Of a DNA stretch of 64,000 nucleotides, positions 33,701 through 46,071 are shown one piece after another. Position numbers and translations under genes: made by a program. Every line of letters starts with the position of its first letter. Within the stretch, counting starts at the first letter, position 1. The notes under the pieces are model-generated. The model did no database searches, had not been told where the DNA came from, and worked only from the letters and a program-made list of their open reading frames with translations. The DNA comes from Promerops cafer (taxonomy: Eukaryota; Chordata; Aves; Passeriformes; Nectariniidae): assembly GCA_013398275.1 (NCBI GenBank), contig VZSE01005023.1, forward strand, positions 372,001 to 436,000. Direction: 5' to 3'.

Positions 33701-36700
33701 CCAGCCCAAGGGCAGCACCTCCTGAGAAATCTTCACTGGATCAGCATGAGAGGTTTCAAGATCTACTGTGGTCCCTGAGACAGCTCTGCCCAGGATACAG
33801 CTTGCCAGAAAGTATTGGTACTCATCCAAATGCCTTGAGGATGCTAGGTGGGGGAAAGCCCCCCTGCAAAGCTGAGAAAAGCAACTTAAACATCAGATAT
33901 TACAAGGCATCTACATCTCATCTGCAGCCCCACGGGCTCACACAAAGGCCAGCACCAGCGAGGTCCCACTGCTCCCACACAGCCAACAGGAACTGGCAAA
34001 AAGGAAACAGTAACCTGAGATGTTCCCAGAGTACAGGCTACAGCTCACACAGCTTGGCAGATCCTCAAGCACAACCTTGTCTCTGATGAGGATTTTTCAG
34101 GTCCGTGCTGGGGAGCTACACAGAGCTGTGTATGGCTCTGTAGCGTCCTTCGCTTTGCGGGTGGTGCAAATGGAGAATGAAATATTTTTACTTCAGCAGC
34201 CATGACAATCTAGATAACACCACACTACTTTCTTCCTGAACTCCTTTTTCAGTTCTGCCAACAACTGTCCCAGGCTACTCTGACAAATGAAGGATGCTGC
34301 TGCAGACAGAACTAGATGCTTTCTAGATGAAGCTTTAAAAAATAAAAGGAAACTATGGACTTCTCAGGTTTCTAAAAATCTATTTGGAGTGTTTTGAAGA
34401 AACATTGGTGACTTTCAAACACTTTTCATACAAATATTTTCCAATTAGCTTTTCATTATTTATGGATCTTCTTAAGCTTTTGCCTTCCTTTAATGCTGTG
34501 AGCTTAATGAAACTCTTTTGTGATTGATCTATGAAAGCAGGTTTAGCATGGTGTTTTATGAATCTGACATTTCCACACACATGAAATCCCAGGCACTGAA
34601 AATGCAGTGATTTATTGGCAATCTATATTGTATAAAATAATAACAAGGAGGAATATAATGGCATAAGAAGGAATCACACACAGCCAAGACCTGATTTATT
34701 GAAATACCTACCGAAATTTCTTAAAACATGTAAGTATAGCCCATTCTAATAGATCATCAGAACCTGTCACAGATTTCACTTATTAGAGGGTTTTTTCTAC
34801 CTTGCTGTTACATGTGCCTTTAAAATTTGCTACTAGAAGAAAAAAACTTGAGATAATTTTCCTTAGAAACATTGGTTTGAGACTCCTAGGTGTGCCCAGA
34901 AGTCACACCCACAGACTTTTGTCCAAGAGACAAAATTTTAGACAACCAGGCTGCCACCGGCTCTGGCTGTGACCAGCGTCTCGGTGACCCCAAAAGAGCC
35001 TGGACAGGAGCTGAGGGGAAGGACACGAGGGCCATCAGCACAGGAGCACAGGGGGAGGAGGTGAAATCCTGCCGGCCTGGCCCTGGGACAAACTGAGCAA
35101 TGTGACCTTACCCCATCCTCAAGAGAGGCTGCAAATCCCAGGCACCATTCAGGCCTGGAGACAGCAACTGCTTTAGGGAAGGGCTATAATTTATGGTAGA
35201 GAAAAGATTCAACTGCAGGGTAATCAACCTTACCTATTTTACCTGTGCCTGTGTACTTTATCTCTCAATGGGGAGATTCAAAATTCTTCAACTTTTCAAG
35301 AGCAACCAGTTATTCTCTGCAATAACACAAGAACAACTGAATTTGATATATAATGAAAACAACAAATGCTACAATGGTGTTATGCCAGTTTAGCTATATT
35401 AAGCTTTTACTGCATCCTTTATTCCTAGATTATATTGGGGGTTATTTATTGGTGATTCATATTCATTCTTGTTATGATGCACAAGATAAAATTGTCCATG
35501 TATGGGAAAAAAAATTAGGACACTATTTATCTCACATACAACATTAGACCCTGAGAGGTGTAATGAACAGAAGGATGTCAAACCAGATAGTAAATTTCCC
35601 AGTTGCTCAACTAGCACTTGTTTTTTTCTGATTTGTTTTTATTTTTCAAGCTCAAAGTAGCCATGATCAACTCCCTTGCCTTGCTGTGTGTGCTTGGGCA
35701 CCCCTAATGTAACGAGTCAGAGACATTCAGACTGTCACTGATCACACTAGAGAATGGCATTTAGACTGCTTTGAAGAAAAAGTACTAGCTGTTCTTCAAC
35801 TTTGAGTAGACCTATTCCTATAGAATATAAAACAGGAGCATAAAGTCGTAAACCAAATAGAAGAACCACTGACTACTGAAGAACAGCTGCCTTACAAAAA
35901 TCCCCAGGCTGACTCTGCTGGGGATACTGTCTAGTCCACTGCATCCTGAAAACTTCAGAAAGATCAACTAACAACTTTAGAGAGCTCACATGAAAGAAGA
36001 ATGGAGAGCAGAACCAACAACCAGAAGGATTTTGTGTAATTTTGAGAACTCAGAATAAATTAATAGATTTGAGTGCAAAAGAAATAACCACAGTAATTTG
36101 TCATCTGCTCTCTTCACATAACTGTAGGCATAACACTGTGATCACAGAAAACCTGTGCAGTTCCTACCTACAGTCCAACACTTGGAATTACATTTCTTTG
36201 TATTGGGAACATTCTTTCAGTTAAAAATCTAGCACTTCTCTGAGGAACCAGTACTTACCTTGCTTCTTTAAAAGTGCTAAAAATACTTATTTAAAGTTTG
36301 AATTTCACAAGCCACAGCTTCCAGGTATTGGCTTACTTTTTGCAGCTTGCTAGATTAAAAAGCCTACCATTATCCACTGAAAAGGTTAATCTACCTGTGT
36401 TCTTATGTTTGTGTGGCAGAAAAGGAGAGTTTTATCTTCACACCAAGATAATAGTGCTGTTTAAAAAATGTAAGTAGCGTAGAAAAACAGAAAAGTATAT
36501 TCAGAACATTTGTCCAAGATTCCCTTCATAAATAGTTGGTAACATAGCACAAATATTTTTAATGGACTGAGCATGATACCATCATGAAAACCTTTTTTTT
36601 TTTTTTTTGCACACATTCTCTAAGGGAGGTAGTTTCCCACAATTTTTCCCTTGACAATGCAGAACAAAGAAAGGCACTCTTAACTGTGGTAGGACTCGTG

Positions 36701-36739
36701 GAAATTGTCTCCACTCATCATCCTAAGATATAACACTGG
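27738..36739. other. Unique stretch, no gene seen
   Basis: The stretch is mixed in composition, with GC-richer patches at about 27780-28060, 31370-31760, 33590-34100 and 34880-35180. The 174-codon frame at 33562-34086 is the longest outside repeats but shows no domain, signal peptide or family motif, so it is not called a gene. A 12-bp-class hairpin (ATCCCCAG and CTGGGGAT, 35900-35925) and an A-rich tract at 33178-33196 are present. There is no RNA gene that I can identify. Confidence 0.45.
36593..36608 (+). repeat. Poly(T) tract, 16 bases
   Basis: An uninterrupted run of 16 T with no recognisable retroposon beside it. Confidence 0.9.
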
Positions 36740-36990
36740 CTGATTGCAATTAAAAAGCATATTCTCATAAATAAATGTATTGCAATGCTATTAACTCACA
36801 GATTTCTTTAATACAAATATGTGAAATATTTATTAATGCATAATGCTCACAATTTTTGCTTTTGTGTCAAGGTTTAGTATCAAATACAAACTTCAAAAAA
36901 GAAGCATGCAAATCATAGTCATTAGTGTATTAATCTTTTGCAGCCAGGTTTTGTAAAAAAATAAATCTCATTAGTGTGTTGAGGCATTAG
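36740..36990. promoter_or_regulatory. Candidate conserved noncoding block
   Basis: AT-rich and non-repetitive, with a perfect octamer ATGCAAAT (36906-36913, POU type), and TATTAATGCATAATGC and GTGTATTAATC nearby. It looks like conserved developmental noncoding DNA, but that is judged by texture only. Confidence 0.18.
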
Positions 36991-38637
36991 GAAGCCATGT
37001 CATACATGCTGTCTCTAAAACATATCAGTTACTGAAAAAAGTGAGAAAATAACCAAAAGTGCATGATATCTTTTGCCATCTAAAAATGTTCTATAGAGAC
37101 TCATTGTTCCATTTTTTGTACACCAGTTGAATTCTTTGTTGTATTATTCATCTCTTGCAAAATCTAACTTATTGTACTGGATTTTTAACCTCCTCAGTGA
37201 TTAAATGCAAAGTTGTGATTGCTAGTTGTCTTTGCCACGTCTAAGTAAAGCAAATGCCTAAATCTGCTGTCTTTTTTGTGAAACATGTCACGGTTCTCAA
37301 AATCAGCCTTGGGGCCGTGGTGGCAGCTCACAGCATAGGGGACAGCAGACGAAAGCTGTGACTGTCCCCACAGCTCCCCATGCCCACATGGCCGGTGTGC
37401 CTGAGGGCAGGTGGCACTGGGCTGCTTTGGTGGCTGGGGTCCCCAGGGCCAGCACACCACTCAGAAAGGCATGCCAGGTTTCTTCTGCCACTGCCTGTGA
37501 GTGAGAAAAGAGCAGTTTTCCCTGTGCCCTGGCCCCAGGAACACCTGCACATTTTAGCAAGTTCTATCTTCTCAATATTGCAAGGTCAGAGGCAGCTGCC
37601 CATTTCTGAGATTCCTCACAGGTTTAGGACGGGAGTAACTTCAGCTGAAAGTCAGGGAAATCTACAAGGAAAGCACAGCTTCAAGGCAATTTTTTTTTTT
37701 TTCTTTGATCTTGCACATCCTCTCCTCAGACTCTGGGTAAAACAATTGAATTTGCTTTTTATCCTGCAGTGAGTTTGGGAGCTCTCCCAGGTTCATGCAC
37801 AGAGGGGGTTGCTCACTAGTACACACCAGTAGCATCTGGCTCTGCACCCTGTCACCAAAGCCCTCCTGGCTAAGGGTTACCAGCAACACAACTCTGGTGA
37901 CAATACTCTGCTGTCCCTGGAGCTACCTCCCAAAGAGCTGCCAAGTGAGGGAGACGAACTGTCTCTGTCAGCCACTGCAGCCTCCTCCTGCAACACCAAT
38001 TTGTATTCACTTCTGTGATGCACTTAGGTTATAATTAAACCTGCATCTCTAAATGGGTACATTTAACTATATGCTCTGATGTTTTTGGAGTTAATAAGCT
38101 GAAACAATTTCAACAGCATATGCACTATACAGGCTCAGTTGTCAAGGGTGACCACAGTCCTCAGAAGACAAGAAAAAAGAACAAGTAAGCCCCTCTTTAG
38201 GTTCGTCTACTTCTTTTCCTTCTTCCAGCTGAAACTAGAGGCCTGGTTTTATGCCACATTTGACAGCATGAAGGGAGTGCTACAGGACAGGCCACAAAAT
38301 ACTGCCAATGCTTCAAATCTGCTCCATCGTGTGCAGTAAACATGAGCGAGACACGGCAACTGTTAGTAGTTAAAAGACAAAAAGGTGCCTACCTGCTTAC
38401 TCTGTACTAGGAGCTCATTAATACTGGTTGTTGCACAGGCAGAGTTTGATCTCTTAACTTTAGCATGTAGAATTTAAATGGACATGATAACAGAAGATAT
38501 GGGAGAAACCCATGACTGATGCTCTACTTCAGACTCCTGGTTTGAAGAGGGCAAGTTTTTAATGAGACGATATTCCAGCTAAGAAGAATAGCTTCATGCT
38601 CAAACAAGGAACCAGAAGTCAGAAATTTCTGTGGTGG

Positions 38638-38688
38638 TTTTTTTTTTATTGTTGTTGTTGTTTTTTTGTTTGTTTGTTTGCTTGTTTA
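38638..38688 (+). repeat. T-rich (TTG)n/(TTTG)n low-complexity tract
   Basis: Ten T, then four TTG units, then seven T and about four TTTG-like units. It could be the remnant of an oligo(dT)/dA tail on the minus strand, but no retroposon body is recognisable next to it. Confidence 0.85.
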
Positions 38689-41331
38689 ATTAGGCTTAGC
38701 TGTGACAATGTACCTATACGGTCTAAACAAATTAATTCAATAAACTCACTTTTCTTTCTAGTAATCTAAATTAACTGTCCTTCCTGTGTATCTGAGACAA
38801 AGCCATATACTCAGACCTTCTAGATTACACAGAAAATGCCTTTGAGAGCACAGAGGACAGTGTCCAGATTTCTCATTTGCTGTTTTTTCAAACAGAGACA
38901 GATCCCTCTCAGCTCCCCTTGGATGACAGTAGCTCTGATTTGGGAGAGCCCCTGCTGACATGATCAGGAAGTGCTGATCCATGTAGGCACTTCTATTACA
39001 CACAGTATAGGTATTTTTCTGAGGGGATTGCAGCAGCTCAAGTCCAGATATTCTGCATCATTCTCAGGCTACTGGATCAGCAGTACTCTCTATAGGGAAA
39101 AGCACTGGGAGAAGGCTATGAGCAAAGTTATTGCAGAGAGCTAGCCAGAAAGACTCTGACCTCCTGCTACAAAAATCCAATCTGGGGCAGCACATCCATT
39201 CTCCTCCTGACACCAGCCATGTATTTTCAGGAGGTGTGCTGTATCCCAAGAAGCAGCAAAGAGGGACAAGCTGGAAAACATCCACCAATACCTTCCACCT
39301 GTAAGATTTCCACACTTGGCAGCTCCTGCTGTTCCTTCACAACCACCTCTTCTCAATACAGTTGCAAAGCCCTCTGAACCATAACCTGGAAGACAGCCAG
39401 GCTGTTGAAGGAAAGTCCCTCTGTGCAAGCAATGAACTATATCTTACATAAAAAGTAGTTTTAATGGGGTTCCATCTGACTTTTTTGGGTTATTGTTCAG
39501 ATAGGTATTAAGATCTAACAAATTGTCATCATTAACATTAATTGGCATTTATATTACAGTTAACAGCAGATGGCAAGTTCCTGCAGGCTGGTTTCCTTAT
39601 CTCCATTTGCCATTCCACTATGAATCTGTAAATCATTGCTTTCAAACAGTTGGAGAGACAAAGCATTGAGGATGAGTGTCTTCTGAAGATGGCATACTTA
39701 CTTTCCTAAAAGTGTTGATTTTTACAAGGATGAAAGAAATACATTTTTTAAAGAATCCTGCACAGTTTCACCCAAGAAGAGTCAGAGAGAGGATACCGTA
39801 CTCAACAAAAGCAAAATCTGTAAAGTGCTGTATGTACTGGTGCAGATTCTGTTGACAATTTTCCACACAGAACAAACCCCATTACCCCAGCTGGCACAAA
39901 CTGGGAGCAGCAGCATTCCCCAAGTGAGCAGCATAAGGGAAAACTGGGAAACCCCAGGTGAGCCTGAAGTCTGAATCTGGAGCAATGCTCCAGACCCCAT
40001 GGGAAACTGTGGGTTTGCTGAAAGAACAAAATGTGAAATTCAGAAGCCTGGAGTAGGCAGAAAGGCAGAGGAGATGATCAAAATAACAACTCCTCGTTGC
40101 CTTGTCACAGAGGGAGTCTGGGCAGTCCTGTGCTGCATCTGCAGCTGAAGAGCAGCAACTGCCACACATTCTCACCACACAAATCCCCAGCTTTTCACCC
40201 TTTATCTGTTTCAAATATGTGATGATACTAAATATTTTCAGCCAGATGAAAGTTTACCTTTACTAGCAGAACAGATGTTATATGTTCATCAATTTAAATT
40301 ACTAGATACCTAAGGAAGAAATATAGTCATCCACAGTATCTAAAAGCAGATGAGTTATTTACCATATTGCTAGGTGAAACATGTTACTGTCTTCCCCATC
40401 TCTTTATTACCTGTGCAAAAGCTCCTGATAAATTAGATGTGGTACAATGACAGAACATAAATATTTCAGCTAGGAATTCTTAAACTGGAAAAACCTGTCT
40501 GTAAATTCCCCCACATGTGGGAGCTACTCCCTAAAAAAATGTTAAATCTCATCACATAGATAGTACAGGTCATATAGCTAGTTAGATGTAAATATTCCCA
40601 AGAGCCAGAACATTGCTGATGACCACCAAATGCTCCTAATGCTTTTAATCCCCTTTGCTACTCACAGGGGTGCTACCTCTGTGATCCTCACCTTCCTCAG
40701 TGATTTATTACCCTGAAATCTTCTGTCAGGTTTGATTCAAAGTCTGCAGTCCTCCAAACCTTGGTTTGGTAATAAATTTATCACACTTTTGGAATGGTAA
40801 GTTATGCAGCAAAAAGTTGTATTCTTCAGAGTTGGTTCAGGCATTTTTGTTAGAAATTAAAAAAAATAAAAAGAATTAAAGACTTCTTTCAACAAGACTG
40901 AGACAGTATTTTGATTCCCCATTTTTATTTCTAAGCTCATTCTCACCTACTATTTTGGAATTACTGTTATTAGAAGAGTGCCTGGTACCACTCACTGAGC
41001 CCAGAGCCTCATTTATTGCTATTAGCCCAGCAAAGGTGCATTGAAAAGTGTGGCATTCATCAAATGCAATTTGTCCATCTTAGTTCTTTATTCTTTCCCT
41101 ACAAATGCTCTGAGTAACTCTGATTTTTCCTACAATTTTCTCTGAATCACTAATTATTACATTTGATTTCCATTAATATGAGCAGCTAATATTATTTGAA
41201 ACAGTCTGTCAGTAGGGCAGACCATCTAATTTTATATGTCTCTTATTTGTATGTTTTCCAAATATAGGTGTACATAATTGTAGCTAATTAGTGCTTAGTG
41301 ACAGGTACCAGAGTCTCAGCTCTATAATATG

Positions 41332-41370
41332 TATATATATATATATATATGTGTACATATTATATATATG
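41332..41370. repeat. (TA)n microsatellite with interruption
   Basis: Nine to ten TA units, then GTGTACATAT and five more TA-type units. The whole is nearly self-complementary and could form a cruciform. Confidence 0.9.
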
Positions 41371-43125
41371 TTTGCACTTTGCTGCCAGGACCCAGTTCTG
41401 CAAAGCATTTAAACTCCTGCCTTGGACCTTTGGTGCTTTCCTAGCTAAAGCCTAATTCTGTGTGGTTTTTCTCCAGACATGTTTTCTAAATGCTAAGGCA
41501 ATGGGAATAATGTCAAACTGGGACGCTGAGAAACTGATAGCAAACCCACTCTCTCTGAATGAAAATTTAATCTGAGCTTAGTAGAAACCCTCCTGCAAAA
41601 AGGTTTTCTCTGTTCCCACTGCCTCAGATCCCACTGCATCAACACTGCATTCAAAGCTCAGTTTTCTCACTGTAGGAAACATCCATTAGGAAGTGGAATA
41701 GTGCACAAAGAAGCAACTTCCATTACTTTTTCTACTATCAAGCCAAGATTTAGGTGAAATTAAAAATGAAAAAATGCTTTAAATTTTTGTACTTTTTGAG
41801 CATAGGGGGATGCAAACATTGTCCTTGGAAACATCAGCTTCACAAGAATGGATTCTGTAGATCAGTGCAAGTTTTCATTCTGAGCTGATGGAAAATTAGA
41901 GCTGTATTTCAATAAAGCAAGTTTGTCATTAAAAGTATCAGAACAAAACCACAAAAGTTTCAAATTGGAAATGATTCCTTAAAGTAATGAAGAGGTGAAG
42001 TTCAGCTGCCTGGTGATTCCTGGTGACTTCTGTGAGGACCAGGCACAGCATCTGCACAAGTTAGAAGCAGTGACACATGGGATAAGATGAGCTGGCCAAG
42101 AATCCACCTGCAGGTAAGACTATAGAGGGGATGCAGCTGAAAAATAGCTCAGTGTTTCTCAGGATAATAATTTCTAAACTGAGCAATCTCATGTGAAATT
42201 TAGAGTTAGAGGATGAAAAGGTTGGTCATTGTATTTCAGTTTCTAAATACTGATATAAATTATTTTCTTTGTTCTCCTTGGGCAGGTGAGATATGCCATA
42301 AAGATTTTTAAATTAAAATAAGTTCTCCATTATGGACTGCATAAGAAGTGTGGAATGAAAAAATGATACGTTAAAAAAAAACTTTACTAAAAATGTAAAG
42401 CATAGTAAGAAAGTGTGTCATTAGAGAAAAAAATATTGCAATTTAACTGGTAATTTGTTTCTTGAATACTTCTTTTTAAGAAAGTAAGACACTACCATTG
42501 ACTAAATTCAGGTTAATAAAAGAATTGTTTTCTCATTCTTTACGGACGAGGTTTGATTGATGTTCTGAGAGGCACAATTCAGCATCTGAATTTTCTGCCC
42601 AGGATTATATTGCCAATAGGTCCCTCTAGCAGGAGAAAGAGTTTTTGTTTGTTTTCCCCCAAGCTGTTTAAAATTATAAACATATGGTGAAAACATATAA
42701 CAATATTATGTCAACCCAAACTGGAATGTGAGTTTGTAACAGAATCTTCTCTAAAATAATCTAAACAATCTCTGTGACTTCAGTCTGACTTAATTAGCTT
42801 TTGGACTTGCCTTTCTCTTTTGTAAATGAGATCCAGTGAATAAAGAGGTAATATATGCCAAGTTCCCCATACAGACACTGACATGCTGCCAAATGCTGCC
42901 CAAAGCAAAATAAGCTGCCTTCCATGGAAATTCACCCACACAGAATAGAGCTATGTTTTTCTACTCTCCCTGAAACTGCCATACAATCCTTCTGTTTAAT
43001 TTGAGAAGACAGGAATATCTTTGTAGCATAACCCATGTAATAAAGGAAACAACTTCTGCTGGGAGTCCTTCATATTGTAGATGTAGCTTACAGAGAAAAG
43101 ACAGCTGACATTCTTAAAAAAAGAA

Positions 43126-43191
43126 AAACACAAAAAAACAAANNNNNNNNNNNNNNNNNNNNNNNNNNNNNNNNNNNAAAAAAAAAAAAAC
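43126..43191. other. Assembly gap in poly(A) tract
   Basis: Thirty-five N at 43143-43177 are flanked on both sides by A-rich sequence (AAAAACACAAAAAAACAAA to the left, 13 A to the right). The gap is most simply a homopolymer that could not be sequenced through, and the true length is unknown. A translated frame across it (42996-43259, minus) is meaningless. Confidence 0.95.
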
Positions 43192-45993
43192 AAGAAAGCA
43201 AGTAAGCAAGTTAAATCTGCCTGATGTAGTGGCTCAGCAGAGGGGAGCACAGACTCCACTGAATTACAAGCGTCACGGTTGATTTACCAAGCCACTGTCT
43301 AGATTTGGGGAGTAAAGCAGCAGGTAGCACTGGCAGAGCTGCATTATCTACTGATACATCTGCTGTGCTCCATCAGAGCTAGAGACAGCACCATGCACAG
43401 CCGTGAGCACCTCTGAAGAACAGTGACTTCCATATAAGCCCTATCTGTCTCCCACAGGATGGTAAACATTAGGCTTTTTATTTTAGATTAACAACAGGCC
43501 ATTAGGGCCTTGGGGAAAACAACCCCTGACCTGAGCAGAAAAAGAAACAAAACTTTAATGCAGAAACCAACCGGGAGCAGACAAATGCTGTTGTTGCCAG
43601 GTTGACCAGCACTGAGAGTGGCCACCAAGCAAGACAGCCACTGAACATGACAGACATGGGACCAGGACCAGCTGCAGCTCACGGACCTTGCTGAGGTCTC
43701 TGCAAAGAACTGGGGGAAGAGGGTGGAGCAGGGTGGCTTATGGTGAGCTGAAAGATCTGTTTTGAGCACCTACTGCCATATAACCACACTTGATACAGGC
43801 AGCTTCCTCCAAGGTGGTCCTAACTTCAGTCTCTGCTCCAGCTGCTCCTGAAGTACTGCTCTGGACCCTGGGACAATGGAGGAGAGAGGACAAGGGTCTG
43901 TCACCATAGTGTGTGATGTGGGACTGTGCAGACAATGTGTTTGTTCTAAAGGAGAAAAAAGCACAGGAATCCCCTGTTCTCTGTCCTCCAGTCAATCTAC
44001 AAACAAGGGTGAAAACAAAGGAAATTTTCTAAGATTTGGCTCTTCTTATAAACATTTTGCAAAATGAATTGTAGAGGGCTTTTTGCTGCCTTTGCAAGTG
44101 AATGGCAAGGCCTTTACAATTTTGCTGGAGTTTTTTTCATTACTCTTTTCTTCAGTTGTACCTGCACACAAAAGCATTAGTGGAAATGATGCTGGTCTAG
44201 CAGCAGAAATGTTGCTGCTTAACCTCTGCCTGCCCTGTCTCCACACAGGGAGGCAGGCTGTAGAGACTGATAACTGAACTGCCTGCCTCTTGGCCTCCCC
44301 ACCCTACAGCACCATGGAGACCAGGTGCATGGAGGTTACTGAACAGTAGGAAAGATATTTTTGTCATCTAACTTGAAGCATTTTGTCACCTTCCTCTTCA
44401 CACAGAAATAGCAGCAGGTAAAAGAAGAGAATTTGTCAAAATGAGGGTAAAACTTGTTAAGGACTTGTGTGCCTTTTTTATGGCAAATTTGATACCCTGT
44501 GACAGATACGAAATGCTACAGATTAGCATTTTAAATCTAGGAGTCACTTGCTACACAATTGAAAACTTAGCTACACCACACAGTATCTCTCAAACTCTCA
44601 GGCATTCTATAGCAACTTGATTTGTTCAAAATGTGGTGTAGAAGGGCCACATTTTGCAGAAGGGCCCAGCTGTTATGATTTGTTAACCTGCAAATTAGTT
44701 TCAAGCTGTGAAAGAAAATCTTCAAGATATGCCCTCTATTAATTCAACAAGAATTTTTGCACCATTTTCTTGAATGATCGTCAGTTTTATTTATTGTGCA
44801 GAATTTAACCTAGCGGCCAGAGATTTTTTTTTTTATTATTTTATTGCCATATTTTTGAAAGATGTTTTGGAATATACCAAAGATTACTGGAACAAATGTT
44901 TCTGTGTTTTAGTGCACAGATGTGAGACAATATTCTTCAAACCCAGTTTCCTAAAATTAGGGTTCTGGTTTTTATGTACCTTTGCTTTACAGGGTTTCAT
45001 AGCCTATAATGAATGGGTTTGCAATGACTTGGAAAAGTCAAGCCAGTTTTTCTGGCCATTTTTCTTAATAGTTACTTTTGAATCTAACCTTAGGTATAAG
45101 CTGTAAACATGCTGTCTCCCAGAAAATGTCTGAGATCTTCAAAGATGGTCAGGGTTAGCCTAAATCTACATCATTTTTTAGTGAAAACATTGTGTTGTTT
45201 GATCTCCATAATTATGGATAAACCAATACTAAGCACTTGTGAGAATCTCATCTTCATGGCTGTAACTCTGACTTTAACTCCATTATTGAAATGGAAAATA
45301 AGGCTTCTCCCAGAAATCTTAAGTTTGGACATGCACAGCTATTTCAAACCAACAGATTAAGTGGCTGAATCAGAGACAGAGAGTAGCACAAGTGGCAGCA
45401 TGTGTAGTGCCTGAGGATGCAGGGTGAGTCCCTAAAACCGTGGAAGAGTCTCCTGGGGAGCTCAGAGCACCATGAGACATAGGAAGGGCAGGGGCTTGGG
45501 GATCATCAGGTGTCCTTTGGTTCAGGGCTCAAAGCCACCCTTTTCTGCTGTGCTCTACTGAGTACCAGGTTGAGTAAAGCTTACAAAGTCCAGCTTGTGA
45601 AGGCTGTTTCCATGGTGCCCCATCCATCACTATTTCCATGATTTATAAGTGGCCGTCGGTGATAGGGACAGTGTGCTGTGAAAAACTCTGTTCCATGGAT
45701 GGGACCTTCTCAGAGACAGCAGTAGCTTTCTCCTGATGATTCTCTCATTTAACCTGATTTCCACCACAATCTACATCCTAAATTAGCACTTGTTTCCCAA
45801 GACTTTTCACTACACCACACCATAGCTCCCATTGGCTAGGGCATATTATTAGTGCAGCTGAAAATAATCTTCAAATATGAAAAATTACACCTGATCAATT
45901 TTATAGTTTTGTCATTTGATGCCAAACTTTCATGCAGTAGAGTAAGTCCCAAGAAGTAAAAGAAAGAAATCAACATGAAATAAGAGGCTCAAG
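43192..45993. other. Unique stretch, no gene seen
   Basis: No gene or repeat is recognised. The 110-codon frame at 44774-45106 is AT-rich and aromatic-heavy, as expected from T-rich chance sequence. The moderately GC-rich part at 45360-45720 has no open frame of note. Confidence 0.45.
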
Positions 45994-46071
45994 GCGTCAT
46001 TGCTCATTGCAGAGGGTTGTAACTTGACCACCTCTCAAGGTCCTTTCCAACCCAAACTATTCTATGAGTCT
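45994..46071 (+). mobile_element. CR1 LINE 3' tail fragment
   Basis: The end reads CAAGGTCCTTTCCAACCCAA followed by ACTATTCTATGAGTCT, the sense CR1 3' terminus with its tail repeat (ATTCTATGA). Upstream, GCAGAGGGTTGTAACTTGACC is a decayed form of the usual approach to it. Only about 80 bases survive, so it is a strongly 5'-truncated copy without coding sequence, in the opposite orientation to the other CR1s in the window. Confidence 0.88.

Larger units (their letters stand above)
36991..43142. other. Unique stretch with simple repeats, no gene seen
   Basis: A GC-richer patch lies at about 37290-37560. Simple repeats are T13 at 37690-37702, T/TTG/TTTG-rich at 38638-38688 and TA-rich at 41332-41370. 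A perfect donor-like CAGGTAAGA at 42111-42119 has no acceptor beside it. Frames here (for example 37380-37772 and 39882-40214) have no recognised family. Confidence 0.45.

Noticed and set aside
36250..36270. Minus-strand donor GCAAGGTAAGTAC
   Set aside because: No convincing acceptor or open exon upstream on the minus strand.
42095..42121. Perfect donor CCTGCAGGTAAGAC
   Set aside because: No pyrimidine tract or acceptor within a reasonable exon length upstream; an isolated donor is common by chance.
42996..43259. Minus-strand frame through the N run
   Set aside because: It includes untranslated N and poly(A)-derived Phe; not a gene.
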